From assembly GCA_964501415.1 (NCBI GenBank), contig CAZCSL010000005.1, positions 10,705 through 74,704 of the forward strand: a stretch of 64,000 nt of DNA. Direction: 5' to 3'. The position numbers and the translations under genes were made by a program. The DNA comes from B1SED10-225 sp964501415 (lineage in GTDB: Bacteria > Bacillota_I > Bacilli_A > Izemoplasmatales > Izemoplasmataceae). How positions within the stretch are numbered: the stretch's first letter is position 1; each line of letters begins with the position of its first letter. The notes beneath the pieces are model-generated. The model saw only the letters and a list, made by a program, of their open reading frames with translations. It searched no databases and had not been told where the DNA came from. Below are positions 34,392-43,540 of this stretch, in pieces.

Positions 34392-35361
34392 CTTTGCCCT
34401 CCTCAGTACTCAACTTACCAAACAAACCATAACGTTTTGAAGGTAATTCTTTTTTAGCGGTTAAAGCTTCATCAAATGAAACAGCCACCACGTCTTTTCG
34501 GTGTAAAGCAATAATCTTATTACCCGTCGATTCACTGAGTAAATAAACGGCTTTCTCAGCCATTTCTATAGCAATAACACGATCAAAAGCTTGTGGATTG
34601 CCTCCGCGTTGAACGTGTCCCAAAACCGTAGCTCTGGTTTCATGAGTCGTTGCTTTTTCAATTTGTTTAGCCAGTTCAAACACATCGGTCATTCTCTCAG
34701 TGACAACGACGATAGCATGCCTTTTATTGCGATCAAATGATTGTTTGACCGCTTTGATGGTTTTATCTTTATCAAACCCCGTCTCCGGTGTAATAATAAA
34801 CTCTGAACCACAAGCAATACCGGCATAAAGAGCTAAATCACCACAGTGTCGGCCCATTACCTCAACAACGCTACAGCGCTGATGAGAAAACGATGTATCG
34901 CGTAGTTTGTCTATCGATTCAACTGCGGTATCCAATGCAGTGAAAAAGCCTATAGTGTAGTCGGTAGCGGCGATATCATTATCAATAGTTGCAGGCAACC
35001 CTATGGTTTTAATGCCTGCATCAGCCAAAACCTTTGCCCCTCTAAAAGAACCATCACCACCTAGTACAATCAAACCATCGATACTACGGCTTTTTAAATT
35101 CTGTACGGCTTTTTTTTGCGTATCAGCTTCTTTGAATTGAGGATATCGTGCACTACCCAATATCGTTCCTCCACGATTGATAATGCGTGTAACGTCTTTT
35201 CTTGTCATACGAAATAGATTATCTTCACATAAACCTTTAAACCCATCTCTTACGCCATAAGGGGTAATACCATAATGAAAAGCACTTCTTACTACGGCTC
35301 TAATGGCAGCGTTCATGCCTGGAGCATCGCCGCCGGATGTCAATACTGCTATATTTTTCAT
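34378..35361 (-). CDS. pfkA: 6-phosphofructokinase
   Basis: ATP-dependent phosphorylation of fructose 6-phosphate. 327 residues, normal for bacterial PfkA. GGDAPGMNAAIR at the start, GTILGSARYP, GGDGSFRGA, the catalytic PATIDNDIAATDYTIGF, and EVMGRHCGDLAL. The residue after GGDGS points to ATP rather than pyrophosphate use. It lies in the order dnaE-pfkA-pyk, a Firmicutes-like arrangement, 43 bases after dnaE. Confidence 0.97.
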   Translation of the reverse strand: MKNIAVLTSGGDAPGMNAAIRAVVRSAFHYGITPYGVRDGFKGLCEDNLFRMTRKDVTRIINRGGTILGSARYPQFKEADTQKKAVQNLKSRSIDGLIVLGGDGSFRGAKVLADAGIKTIGLPATIDNDIAATDYTIGFFTALDTAVESIDKLRDTSFSHQRCSVVEVMGRHCGDLALYAGIACGSEFIITPETGFDKDKTIKAVKQSFDRNKRHAIVVVTERMTDVFELAKQIEKATTHETRATVLGHVQRGGNPQAFDRVIAIEMAEKAVYLLSESTGNKIIALHRKDVVAVSFDEALTAKKELPSKRYGLFGKLSTEEGKDDTV

Positions 35362-35404
35362 AATCTGTCTCCTTATCTAAATTATACCAAAAGCATCCTG
35401 TTTA

Positions 35405-38374
35405 TTAAACGTGTAATCGTTTTACCGAATTTGCAATTAACTGATGTTTATCTTCTTTAATTTGTATCTTTCCACTAATCTTATAAAAACCATCTTTCTT
35501 AAGACTAAAATCGAGTCCTTCATAAACATCTGGGAAACACACCACTTCTACCGATGTGATGCGGTCTTCCAAAGTCAAAAATGCCATTTTTTTGCCTTGT
35601 TTTGTTGTAATCTCCTTTACAGCTCCCAATAGACCACCAAGATGAACAAAACGATTGTTTGGCATGGTTAGAATCATGTTTGGCCAAGACATCTTTTCAT
35701 CTTTCATCAAAACCTCGAAATCCTTAAACCGATCATAAGCAATATTGAAACCGATCGCTTGATACTCAACTTGTCTTAAGGTTTCTTGATTAAATTCTTT
35801 ATAATCTTGAAAAATAAATTCCTCTAGGGCCAAACTTTTTTCATACTCCAAAAAATCCAATAGTGGCTCAAGATTATTTAACATCTTATTTCGATTAATG
35901 CCAAACTCATCACAAGCGCCACTTTTAATCAACATTTCATAATGTCTTTTATTAAACACGCCTTTGGTATCCTTGACAAACGATACAAAGGATTTAAATG
36001 AGATATTATTCTTGATATCCAAATACGCCACAATGGTTTGTTTTCCCAAATACTTAATTCCGTTCAAAGGATAATATAATGCATTTTTAGATAACGTGAA
36101 GACCTCAGATGAATGTTTTACAGAAGGTTTTTGTAGAACCAGCCCGTGTTCATGTAATTCTTGCATATAAAGTCGCATCAAGCGGTCATTATTTAAGGCA
36201 TTTTGCATTAAAACCGACAAGAATACAGCCGGATAATTTGCCTTTAAATATGCCATCCAATAGGCTATCATCGCGTAAGCTACTGAGTGGGATTTATTAA
36301 AGCCATAGTCCGCAAATTTGACAATGTAATCATAAATTTTATTGGCTAATTCATGCGATTTCCCAGCTTTTTTAGCCGAATCAACAAAGTGCTTCCTTTC
36401 AGCCTTTAAAACCTCGCCATCTTTTTTACTTATCGCTCTTCTTAACAAATCTGCTTCAACTAATGTGTAGTTAGCAAACTGAACCGCGATGGCCATAATC
36501 TGTTCTTGATAGAGTAAAATCCCTTGGGTCGGGGCTAAAATTTTATCCACCGTTTTAGCAATCGGTTGAATGCTTTGTTGTTTTTGGCGGCGTTTTAGAA
36601 AAACGGGGATTTGTTCCATGGGTCCAGGTCTATAAAGCGCTAAAACAGTGACAATGTCATCAAAAGATTGAATTTTTAAGCGCTTGATTAATGTTCGCAT
36701 CCCCGATGATTCAAGCTGAAACAATCCAGTCGTACTTTTTTCTCTAAGAAAGCTAAAGGTTTTTCTATCATTTAAAGGTATTTTGCTGACATCTATTTTT
36801 CTGTTATAAACCTCATATATACGCTCAATTGTCGTTTCAATCATGGAAAGGTTACGTAATCCCAAAATATCCATTTTTAAAAGGCCCATATCCTCTAAAT
36901 CACTTTGTTCATATTGCGTTTGATAAAGCGTGTTTAAACCTTCTTGAATAGCGGTGTACTCTATCAGAGGTTTCTCTGATAATATCACCCCTGCTGCATG
37001 CGTTGATACATGTCTAGGTAATGATTCTATGTTTTTAGCGCTGTATAACCACCGTTTAATGTTATCATCGTTCTTTATACGGTTTTTAACATCAGCATCG
37101 TTATCGATCATGGTGCTAATATCGGTATATGGCTTCATTTTTCTCAAAATTTCATCGATATATTTCGCTTCAATATCTAATACCCTTGCGGTATCACGCA
37201 AAGCACTTTTTGACAAAAAAGTTCCAAACGTACAAATTAAAGCGACATACTTACTCCCATACTTATCTTTTAAGTATTTGATGACTTGATCGCGTTTGTG
37301 ATCAGGAAAATCAATATCTATATCCGGCATCGTTTTTCTTGCTTTGTTTAAAAAGCGCTCAAATAGTAGTCCATTTGCAATCGGATCAATTGCTGTAATA
37401 CCCAAAGCATAAGCAACCAAGCTCCCAGGAGCACTACCCCGTCCGGGTCCAACTAATATGTTGTTTTGTTTAGCATACTTTACTACATCCCAAATAATCA
37501 AAAAATAATCGTTAAAGCCCAAATCATCAATGGTTTTTAACTCTTTTTGTAGCCTTGATTGATAAGTTTCTATATCGACTTTTTGATTTTCTATACGTCT
37601 AGATAATCCTTTTTGACTAAGAGCCATTAAATATCTTTTTGTATCGATATCATTTGGGGTCTTAAATCTTGGTAATGTAGCCTTTTTAAACGTTAAGGTT
37701 AAACCGTGCGCCTTCAAAAACTTGAGATTTTCAGCATTTTTATTACTGTTTTTCGATGTTAAAGCCATTGGGCGAACATAAGGCTTTGATTGTAATACTT
37801 TACAAAGTGTTTGATAAGTGGCTATATCACTTTCACTGTGCATAACGGTTTTAACAAGTTCTACTTTTGGCATTTTAAAGGGTAAGGTTTGACTTTGTTT
37901 ATCAATACCCAAATAAACATTAGAATTGCTTTTCCGTAGCATTTCTACCCAAACTTCCAATGCCTTAGACAGGCCTTCTTGGTCTAATTCACGCCATTCC
38001 CCGGTTGTTGAATCGATTACAATGCTGGTCCCCTGAATATGTTCTTTGAACCCATCAAAAGCCAAAACTTTATGGATACTTTGTAAAGAGGCTAACTTTA
38101 GTAAATTTTGGTATCCTTGTTGATTTTGAGCATAACATACAAGATTTAATGTTTCGTTTTTATAAAGAGGCTCAAGTTTGACTTGAAGACCAATGACAGG
38201 CTTTAAATCATGTTTAGTCGCTAAATGGTAGAACTTGTAGAAGCCGTGGCTATTTTTATCTGTCAAAACAACATGATCTTCATCATGTGTTTTTGCATAA
38301 TCAATTATATCTTGAAGCTTTAACAAGGATCCTGAAAAGCTATAGGCACTTTCGATAAATAGATTTGTAGGCAC
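35405..38374 (-). CDS. dnaE: DNA polymerase III alpha subunit, DnaE type
   Basis: Replicative polymerase subunit of 989 residues, shorter than the roughly 1100-residue Bacillus DnaE. GTG start at 38374 with GAGGTGG upstream. The N-terminal PHP domain is recognisable (AYSFSGSLLKLQDII, PVIGLQV) but has lost the metal-binding HxH and the TDHGNM histidine (here TDKNSH), so it cannot be an active phosphatase or exonuclease. The polymerase core is intact: GPGRGSAPGSLVAYALGI, MPDIDIDFPD, HVSTHAAGVILS and YRPGPMEQIP. The tail has HhH and OB-fold domains. Confidence 0.94.
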   Translation of the reverse strand: MPTNLFIESAYSFSGSLLKLQDIIDYAKTHDEDHVVLTDKNSHGFYKFYHLATKHDLKPVIGLQVKLEPLYKNETLNLVCYAQNQQGYQNLLKLASLQSIHKVLAFDGFKEHIQGTSIVIDSTTGEWRELDQEGLSKALEVWVEMLRKSNSNVYLGIDKQSQTLPFKMPKVELVKTVMHSESDIATYQTLCKVLQSKPYVRPMALTSKNSNKNAENLKFLKAHGLTLTFKKATLPRFKTPNDIDTKRYLMALSQKGLSRRIENQKVDIETYQSRLQKELKTIDDLGFNDYFLIIWDVVKYAKQNNILVGPGRGSAPGSLVAYALGITAIDPIANGLLFERFLNKARKTMPDIDIDFPDHKRDQVIKYLKDKYGSKYVALICTFGTFLSKSALRDTARVLDIEAKYIDEILRKMKPYTDISTMIDNDADVKNRIKNDDNIKRWLYSAKNIESLPRHVSTHAAGVILSEKPLIEYTAIQEGLNTLYQTQYEQSDLEDMGLLKMDILGLRNLSMIETTIERIYEVYNRKIDVSKIPLNDRKTFSFLREKSTTGLFQLESSGMRTLIKRLKIQSFDDIVTVLALYRPGPMEQIPVFLKRRQKQQSIQPIAKTVDKILAPTQGILLYQEQIMAIAVQFANYTLVEADLLRRAISKKDGEVLKAERKHFVDSAKKAGKSHELANKIYDYIVKFADYGFNKSHSVAYAMIAYWMAYLKANYPAVFLSVLMQNALNNDRLMRLYMQELHEHGLVLQKPSVKHSSEVFTLSKNALYYPLNGIKYLGKQTIVAYLDIKNNISFKSFVSFVKDTKGVFNKRHYEMLIKSGACDEFGINRNKMLNNLEPLLDFLEYEKSLALEEFIFQDYKEFNQETLRQVEYQAIGFNIAYDRFKDFEVLMKDEKMSWPNMILTMPNNRFVHLGGLLGAVKEITTKQGKKMAFLTLEDRITSVEVVCFPDVYEGLDFSLKKDGFYKISGKIQIKEDKHQLIANSVKRLHV

Positions 38375-38412
38375 GACACCACCTCGCTTATTAAAAATTA
38401 TAACACAACCCT

Positions 38413-38446
38413 AAAAAAATAGCGTGAGCTTTTCGAAGCTCACGCT
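38413..38446 (-). terminator. Terminator of the surface protein gene
   Basis: 11-bp arms AGCGTGAGCTT (38421-38431) and AAGCTCACGCT (38436-38446), tetraloop, T run on the minus strand. It overlaps the end of the gene. Confidence 0.92.
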
Positions 38447-39690
38447 TTCTTAAAACGCTTTTTATACAATCCGAATAACGTTATGCTACCCAGCATTATC
38501 AGCGTTGCAATAATGCCTATTTCCAGACTCAATAGTTGTTCTTTCATGGTAACTTCATCGGTCAAAAGATCGAATTCTATCGTTTGTTTAAAATCATCAA
38601 TACCATGAAGCTCTAATCTATATGTACCACCAGAATCAATCACGTAACCTGATTCAATCTCTTGGTCGTTTAGCTTCATATCACCCATTAAGTTTACGAT
38701 TAGAGGCGTTGTTTTCAAATCTTTCTCAAACGCTTCTAAATCATTTTTAATGGTAAACTCAAACGTTTTTTCGTAATCGTTTAATCCAATAACTTTTAGT
38801 TTATGATTCCCAATTTGATCAATTTTATCGCCACTAGCATAGACCTCATCATTTAAAAACAGTTGACCGTAATCATAGCTTATACTAAGAGATTCATAAT
38901 AGGTTTTAGAATCCTTTAAACCTTCTATTTTAGGTTCAATGATGAAATCGGTCTCTTCTGGGGGTGTCTTCAACGTATAATATCCTGGGTATTCAATGGT
39001 GTGTACGCCCTTATCTATACGTTCATCATTTAATAAGGCTTCATTGAAAAGCGTCAATTCTAATGGCCCTTGATACGTTTTAGATTCTATTTTAAAATCG
39101 CTTGCAGTATATTTCTCAGCCTCTTGATCAAATGCCAACCCGTAGCCTTCTATGCCTGATTTCTTCAAAAATAAGTATTCACTCTCCTGTTCAGATATAT
39201 ATAAGGGTTGATCAAATATGTGGGTCTCAAATAGTTCATTTTGCTTGTAAAAATAAAACTTTGTCTTTGTGTTTGATAAATTATTTTCCTCTTTCGGAAC
39301 CTCACGTTGCACAATCAAAGTATCCTCTAAAGCAAATACTTTTTGAACCACCGAGTAATCATAATCATCATAAACTAGTTTCATGTGGACATCATTATTA
39401 GCATCCAATATCAAAAGATACGGTTCACTTATCATGTGATTATTTTCCCTATAGTGAGCTTCACCGGTTACAATATAATAATCACCCGCGTAATAATGCG
39501 CGCCAAACATCATCGGTTTCGTTCCATCGCCAAGATAATAGGTTGTTTCCGGTTCATCTTGGTGTGTAACTTGAATACGTCTTTCTTCCAAATCGTGATT
39601 GTAGCTTACGGTGTAAGGACTATCTGCGAACAGTACCGTTTGAAACATTAACATAATAAATGCAAAAAAGAAAAAGACAATTAACTTCAT
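38440..39690 (-). CDS. Secreted, membrane-anchored protein with three repeat domains, unknown function
   Basis: 416 residues. Signal peptide (about 1-22, FFFFAFIMLMFQTVLFA), an extracytoplasmic region, one C-terminal membrane helix (about 390-408) and the basic stop-transfer tail KKRFKKA. A beta-rich first half (about 25-200) is followed by three similar modules of about 70-80 residues (starting near 205, 250 and 335). Each carries L-N-D-E/Q, then G-x-x-I, then G-x-Y/H-x-L (for example ALLNDERIDKGVHTIEYPGY and KLNDQEIESGYVIDSGG). No family recognised. The anchor and repeats suggest a surface or adhesin-like role (inference). Confidence 0.8.
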   Translation of the reverse strand: MKLIVFFFFAFIMLMFQTVLFADSPYTVSYNHDLEERRIQVTHQDEPETTYYLGDGTKPMMFGAHYYAGDYYIVTGEAHYRENNHMISEPYLLILDANNDVHMKLVYDDYDYSVVQKVFALEDTLIVQREVPKEENNLSNTKTKFYFYKQNELFETHIFDQPLYISEQESEYLFLKKSGIEGYGLAFDQEAEKYTASDFKIESKTYQGPLELTLFNEALLNDERIDKGVHTIEYPGYYTLKTPPEETDFIIEPKIEGLKDSKTYYESLSISYDYGQLFLNDEVYASGDKIDQIGNHKLKVIGLNDYEKTFEFTIKNDLEAFEKDLKTTPLIVNLMGDMKLNDQEIESGYVIDSGGTYRLELHGIDDFKQTIEFDLLTDEVTMKEQLLSLEIGIIATLIMLGSITLFGLYKKRFKKA

Positions 39691-39756
39691 CGTATTACCT
39701 CCTCACTCTGATAATACGCATGACATTGTCTTTTTCTTTTATTTTTTTAAAAATCG

Positions 39757-40944
39757 TTATGCATTAATGAGTCTTAAGGTGTCTCTTGCAATCATGACCT
39801 CTTCGTTTGTTGGTACGACAAGTAAGGTCGGTTTAGAGTCTTTGCTGGAGATGATTTTTTCTTCTCCGCGCACCTCGTTGGCCTCTTCATCTAGTTTAGC
39901 GCCTAAAGCCGAAAGTCTCTCTACAATCAAAGCTCTTGTATTTGGTGCATTTTCTCCAACGCCTGCGGTAAAGACAATGGCATCCACACCACCCATACGG
40001 ATAAAATAAGCCCCAATATAATCGGCAATCATTTTCGCTTGTTTCTTAATCGCCAGTAACGCTTTGTCATCGCCCTTATAAGCAGCATCCCATAAATCCC
40101 TAGAATCGCTAGAAACACCGCTGATGCCCAAATAGCCAGATTCCTTATTCAAATCATTCATAACTTCGCGAATCGATTTGTTTTCTTTTGTGGAAATAAA
40201 CTCAATGATGGCAGGATCGATATCGCCACTGCGAGTTCCCATTGTGATACCTGCAAGTGGTGTAAAGCCCATGGATGTGTCCACCGAAATGCCACCGTCT
40301 ACAGCACAAATACTTGCGCCATTGCCTATATGTAAAACAATGGTTTTTAAAGCTTTAACATCTTTGTTTAAAATATCCGCAACGCGGTGTGAAACAAATT
40401 TATGACTCGTACCATGAAAACCATATTTTCTAACCCGGTACTTCTCATACCAACTATAAGGAGTAGAGTAAATATAGGCATCTTCTTCCATAGTTTGATG
40501 GAAAGCCGTATCAAAAACCGCTACCATTGGCTTGTTTGGTAAAGCCTTTTGAAACGCTTTGATTCCCGTTAAATTAGCGGGATTATGCAAGGGGGCCAAA
40601 TCACTTACGTCATCAATCGTTTGCAAAACCTCATCGGTAATCAAAACAGAGTCACTAAAAGATTCTCCACCATGGACAACGCGGTGTCCAACAGCATCGA
40701 TATCATCGTAAGAATCTACGATATCGAATGAGACCAAAATTTGCAGTACCGTCTCAACCGCAGCAGTATGGTCCTTAATTTCCATGGTCTTAGATTTTTT
40801 TTCTCCGTTGTATTTAATCGTGGAAACTGCGTTAGGTAAACCGATTCTTTCAACAACGCCACTTGCAATAACCTTTTCCTCAGGCATTTGCAGTAGCTGG
40901 AACTTTAAACTTGAACTACCAGCATTAACAGCCATAATTTTCAT
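39757..40944 (-). CDS. ackA: Acetate kinase
   Basis: Makes ATP and acetate from acetyl phosphate. 395 residues: VNAGSSSLKFQL at the N-terminus, RVVHGGESF, VFDTAFHQTM, KYGFHGTSHKFV, the phosphate-binding HIGNGASICAV, and GMDTTMGF-like VDTSMGFTPLAGITMGTRSGDIDP (key residues TMGTRSGDIDP). It overlaps the upstream methyltransferase gene by 4 bases (ATGA). The pta gene is not in the window. Main ATP-yielding step for pyruvate- and amino-acid-fermenting cells. Confidence 0.97.
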   Translation of the reverse strand: MKIMAVNAGSSSLKFQLLQMPEEKVIASGVVERIGLPNAVSTIKYNGEKKSKTMEIKDHTAAVETVLQILVSFDIVDSYDDIDAVGHRVVHGGESFSDSVLITDEVLQTIDDVSDLAPLHNPANLTGIKAFQKALPNKPMVAVFDTAFHQTMEEDAYIYSTPYSWYEKYRVRKYGFHGTSHKFVSHRVADILNKDVKALKTIVLHIGNGASICAVDGGISVDTSMGFTPLAGITMGTRSGDIDPAIIEFISTKENKSIREVMNDLNKESGYLGISGVSSDSRDLWDAAYKGDDKALLAIKKQAKMIADYIGAYFIRMGGVDAIVFTAGVGENAPNTRALIVERLSALGAKLDEEANEVRGEEKIISSKDSKPTLLVVPTNEEVMIARDTLRLINA

Positions 40945-41888
40945 TGTTCATCAACCTTTCTTTTTAAAAACCAATCTTCTATTTGTTTAAGCGTTTTTTG
41001 AAACGCTGTTTGATCAGTAAATGGGGGCAAATCTGCTAGTAAAAAATCATTGAGTTTTTCTTTTGCGTCTTGTTTCTTTTGCAAAATCAACAAACTCTTA
41101 GGATGATTCTTAAATAACCCTTCATCCAATTTTACCAACCCGTAAAGATGCATGTGATCATGCAACCGTTTTTTAAACCCCGGTGCTTCTTTTTGTTCAA
41201 AAAAGTTATTTTCAATAACTGCAAGAAAAAACCCATATGGATTTAAATACTGTTGGTGGTGCATAATGACTTCATAAGGAAAATAGCTATGTTTACGATC
41301 CTGGCTTTCAATCGGAAAATCCGTGATTATCATATCAACTTTTGGCCCTTGATAAGTCAAGGTGTCTTGGTGATAGACTTGATGTTTCATTTCCAAGGCA
41401 TCAAATAGATTTCGAGCGATATGACACAACAATGGGTCCGCATCCAATCCAATGAACTGCAAAGTTTCTTGAACGTGATTATGCAACGTTGCCGATAGAT
41501 TACCTGTACCATTTAAAGGATCTAGCACAACCAATTTATCCGACTTACCGTACAGTTTCTTAATGAGATAGGCGATGAAAATTCCAATCGAGTCTGGTGT
41601 CATCATGGAGTTGGTGATACGCATTTCCTTAAACCCTTTCAATAAGGCAATTTGAACAGCCTTACGAACAGATTCTTTCGAGAAGGCTTGCTCGATGAGG
41701 GCGTCTTTGTAAGATGACCAATCATCCACGATGCTCTCAAAACTTGGGTGATTCACTTGATCGTCAAGCAAAAATGCAAGTGCATGTGAAACACCTTCCA
41801 AATAAGGCGTTTTATCTTCATGATAAAGACGGGATGCACATTGGTCTAAGTAATCAAAAAACGCTTCACTAGCGGCTTGGGTTTTCAT
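40941..41888 (-). CDS. Class I SAM-dependent methyltransferase, YtxK-like
   Basis: 315 residues. A helical N-terminal domain (about 1-90) precedes a methyltransferase fold with motif I VLDPLNGTGNLSATL and motif IV IITDFPI (an N/D-P-P-like motif, typical of N6-adenine methyltransferases). The layout and the 4-base overlap with ackA match ytxK-ackA of Bacillus. The substrate of YtxK is not established. Confidence 0.85.
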   Translation of the reverse strand: MKTQAASEAFFDYLDQCASRLYHEDKTPYLEGVSHALAFLLDDQVNHPSFESIVDDWSSYKDALIEQAFSKESVRKAVQIALLKGFKEMRITNSMMTPDSIGIFIAYLIKKLYGKSDKLVVLDPLNGTGNLSATLHNHVQETLQFIGLDADPLLCHIARNLFDALEMKHQVYHQDTLTYQGPKVDMIITDFPIESQDRKHSYFPYEVIMHHQQYLNPYGFFLAVIENNFFEQKEAPGFKKRLHDHMHLYGLVKLDEGLFKNHPKSLLILQKKQDAKEKLNDFLLADLPPFTDQTAFQKTLKQIEDWFLKRKVDEQ

Positions 41889-41904
41889 GTAATCACCTTA
41901 TGTC

Positions 41905-41933
41905 ATTGTATCAAATTGTGACGTTTTTGTCCA
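41905..41933 (-). promoter_or_regulatory. Promoter of ytxK-ackA
   Basis: -35 TGGACA (41933-41928), 17-base spacer, -10 TACAAT (41910-41905). Confidence 0.75.
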
Positions 41934-41963
41934 TTGCCTTCGAGGATATTACGCGTAATCTTA

Positions 41964-41992
41964 TTGCCTAGTCATATGGCATTTGGTATCAT
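41964..41992 (+). promoter_or_regulatory. Promoter of yidD
   Basis: -35 TTGCCT (41964-41969), 17-base spacer, -10 TATCAT (41987-41992), about 18 bases ahead of the gene. Confidence 0.6.
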
Positions 41993-42009
41993 AGAATTGG
42001 GTGGTAGCC

Positions 42010-42249
42010 ATGAAAGCTTTAGCCATACGCTTAATTGAATGGTATCAACGTGTTTCTAGGACTAAAAACCCTACTTGTAGGTACCATCCTACTTGTTCAC
42101 AATACGCTAAGGAAGCGTTTCAAAAACGTAATTTTTTTTATGCGCTTTGGCTGACGTTTTACCGCATCATTCGGTGTAACCCACTTTCTAAGGGGGGATA
42201 TGACCCTGTGCCTACGAAACATAAAAAAGACGAATCAAAAGAACCTTAG
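42010..42249 (+). CDS. yidD: Membrane protein insertion efficiency factor YidD
   Basis: 79-residue amphipathic protein that assists YidC-dependent membrane insertion. Family motif CRYHPTCSQYAKEAFQKR (about 22-39) with its cysteines, then IIRCNPLSKGGYDPVP. The start is ATG 42010 after GGGTGG; a GTG at 42001 is less likely. In many Firmicutes it sits with rnpA/yidC; here it stands alone ahead of metK. Confidence 0.95.
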   Translation: MKALAIRLIEWYQRVSRTKNPTCRYHPTCSQYAKEAFQKRNFFYALWLTFYRIIRCNPLSKGGYDPVPTKHKKDESKEP

Positions 42250-42308
42250 TTATCATATTGTTTGATAAGTATCAAAAGCACCGAATTAAAAACAAAGTAT
42301 CTTATAAG

Positions 42309-42337
42309 TTGATTATTCATAGATTTACGTGTATTAT
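42309..42337 (+). promoter_or_regulatory. Promoter of metK
   Basis: -35 TTGATT (42309-42314), 17-base spacer, -10 TATTAT (42332-42337). It leaves a leader of under 20 bases, too short for a SAM riboswitch. Confidence 0.75.
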
Positions 42338-42361
42338 ACAATAAGATTTTGAGGTGAAAAC

Positions 42362-43531
42362 ATGAAAAAAGAAGCTTATCTATTCACATCTGAGGCAGTT
42401 ACAGAAGGTCATCCCGACAAGATATGTGACCAAATCTCAGATGCTATATTAGATGCCATATTAGAAGATGACAAAGACGCTAGAGTAGCTTGTGAAACCG
42501 CCGTTACAACGGGTTTGATTTTAGTCATGGGAGAAATCAACACAACCACCTACGTCGATATTCAAAGTATTGTCAGAAAAACAGTTAAAGATATTGGTTA
42601 TGATCGTGGAAAATACGGATTTGATAGTGAAAACATGGGCGTTATCGTTGCCATTGACCCACAAAGTGAAGACATTGCCAGAGGCGTAGACAAAAAAGAT
42701 GACTTAGGTGCAGGAGATCAAGGTATCATGTTTGGATATGCTACCAATGAGACTGATAGCTATATGCCAATAACCCACGATTTAGCACAAAAATTGGCAC
42801 GTCAGTTAGCAAAAGTGCGAAAAGAAGGTCCTTTAAACTATCTTAGACCTGATGGAAAAACACAAGTTACCATGGCTTTTGATAAAAACGATCAACCTAT
42901 TCGCATCGATAGCATTGTTTGCTCTTCACAACACGCACCTAAATTTGGTATGGAAAAAATACGTAAAGATATCATCGAACATGTCATCAAACCTATCATT
43001 CCTCAGCATCTCATTGATGAGGATACCATCTTCTATATCAATCCTACCGGTAAATTTGTGATTGGCGGCCCTAAAGGAGACGCTGGATTGACCGGACGTA
43101 AAATCATTGTCGATACATACGGGGGGGCAGCCCACCATGGTGGCGGTGCATTTAGCGGTAAAGATCCCTCCAAGGTGGATCGTAGTGCTTCTTATGCAGC
43201 CCGTTATGTAGCTAAAAACATTGTCGCTGCGGGATTAGCCGATAAGGCTGAAATTATGGTTTCTTATGCTATTGGTATCAGCAAGCCAACCTCTATCTCG
43301 CTAAAAACCTTTGGGACCAACAAAATCGAGGAACAAGCTATTATAGAGATTATTAAAAAAGTCTTTGACTTAAGGCCTAGCGCGATTATTGACCATCTAA
43401 ACCTTAAACGTCCTATTTATCAACAAACGGCTGCATATGGACATTTCGGCAGAACCGACCTTGATTTGCCTTGGGAACGATTAGATAAGGTAAATGAAAT
43501 TAAGTCCCATCTCACAAAAAAGACCGATTAA
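42362..43531 (+). CDS. metK: S-adenosylmethionine synthetase
   Basis: Makes SAM from methionine and ATP. 389 residues, full length: SEAVTEGHPDKICDQISDA, GAGDQGIMFGYA, the P-loop-like GGPKGDAGLTGRK and HHGGGAFSGKDPSKVDRSA (key residues GGGAFSGKD). GAGGTG precedes ATG 42362. It supplies SAM for the several methyltransferases and radical SAM protein in the window. Its stop codon lies in the loop of a bidirectional terminator. Confidence 0.98.
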   Translation: MKKEAYLFTSEAVTEGHPDKICDQISDAILDAILEDDKDARVACETAVTTGLILVMGEINTTTYVDIQSIVRKTVKDIGYDRGKYGFDSENMGVIVAIDPQSEDIARGVDKKDDLGAGDQGIMFGYATNETDSYMPITHDLAQKLARQLAKVRKEGPLNYLRPDGKTQVTMAFDKNDQPIRIDSIVCSSQHAPKFGMEKIRKDIIEHVIKPIIPQHLIDEDTIFYINPTGKFVIGGPKGDAGLTGRKIIVDTYGGAAHHGGGAFSGKDPSKVDRSASYAARYVAKNIVAAGLADKAEIMVSYAIGISKPTSISLKTFGTNKIEEQAIIEIIKKVFDLRPSAIIDHLNLKRPIYQQTAAYGHFGRTDLDLPWERLDKVNEIKSHLTKKTD

Positions 43532-43540
43532 CGGTCTTTT
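43518..43540. terminator. Bidirectional terminator between metK and degV
   Basis: Arms AAAAGACCG (43518-43526) and CGGTCTTTT (43532-43540), 5-base loop, A and T runs on both sides. Confidence 0.92.

Noticed and set aside
42250..42361. SAM riboswitch upstream of metK
   Set aside because: The predicted promoter leaves under 20 bases of leader and no long hairpin set is visible.
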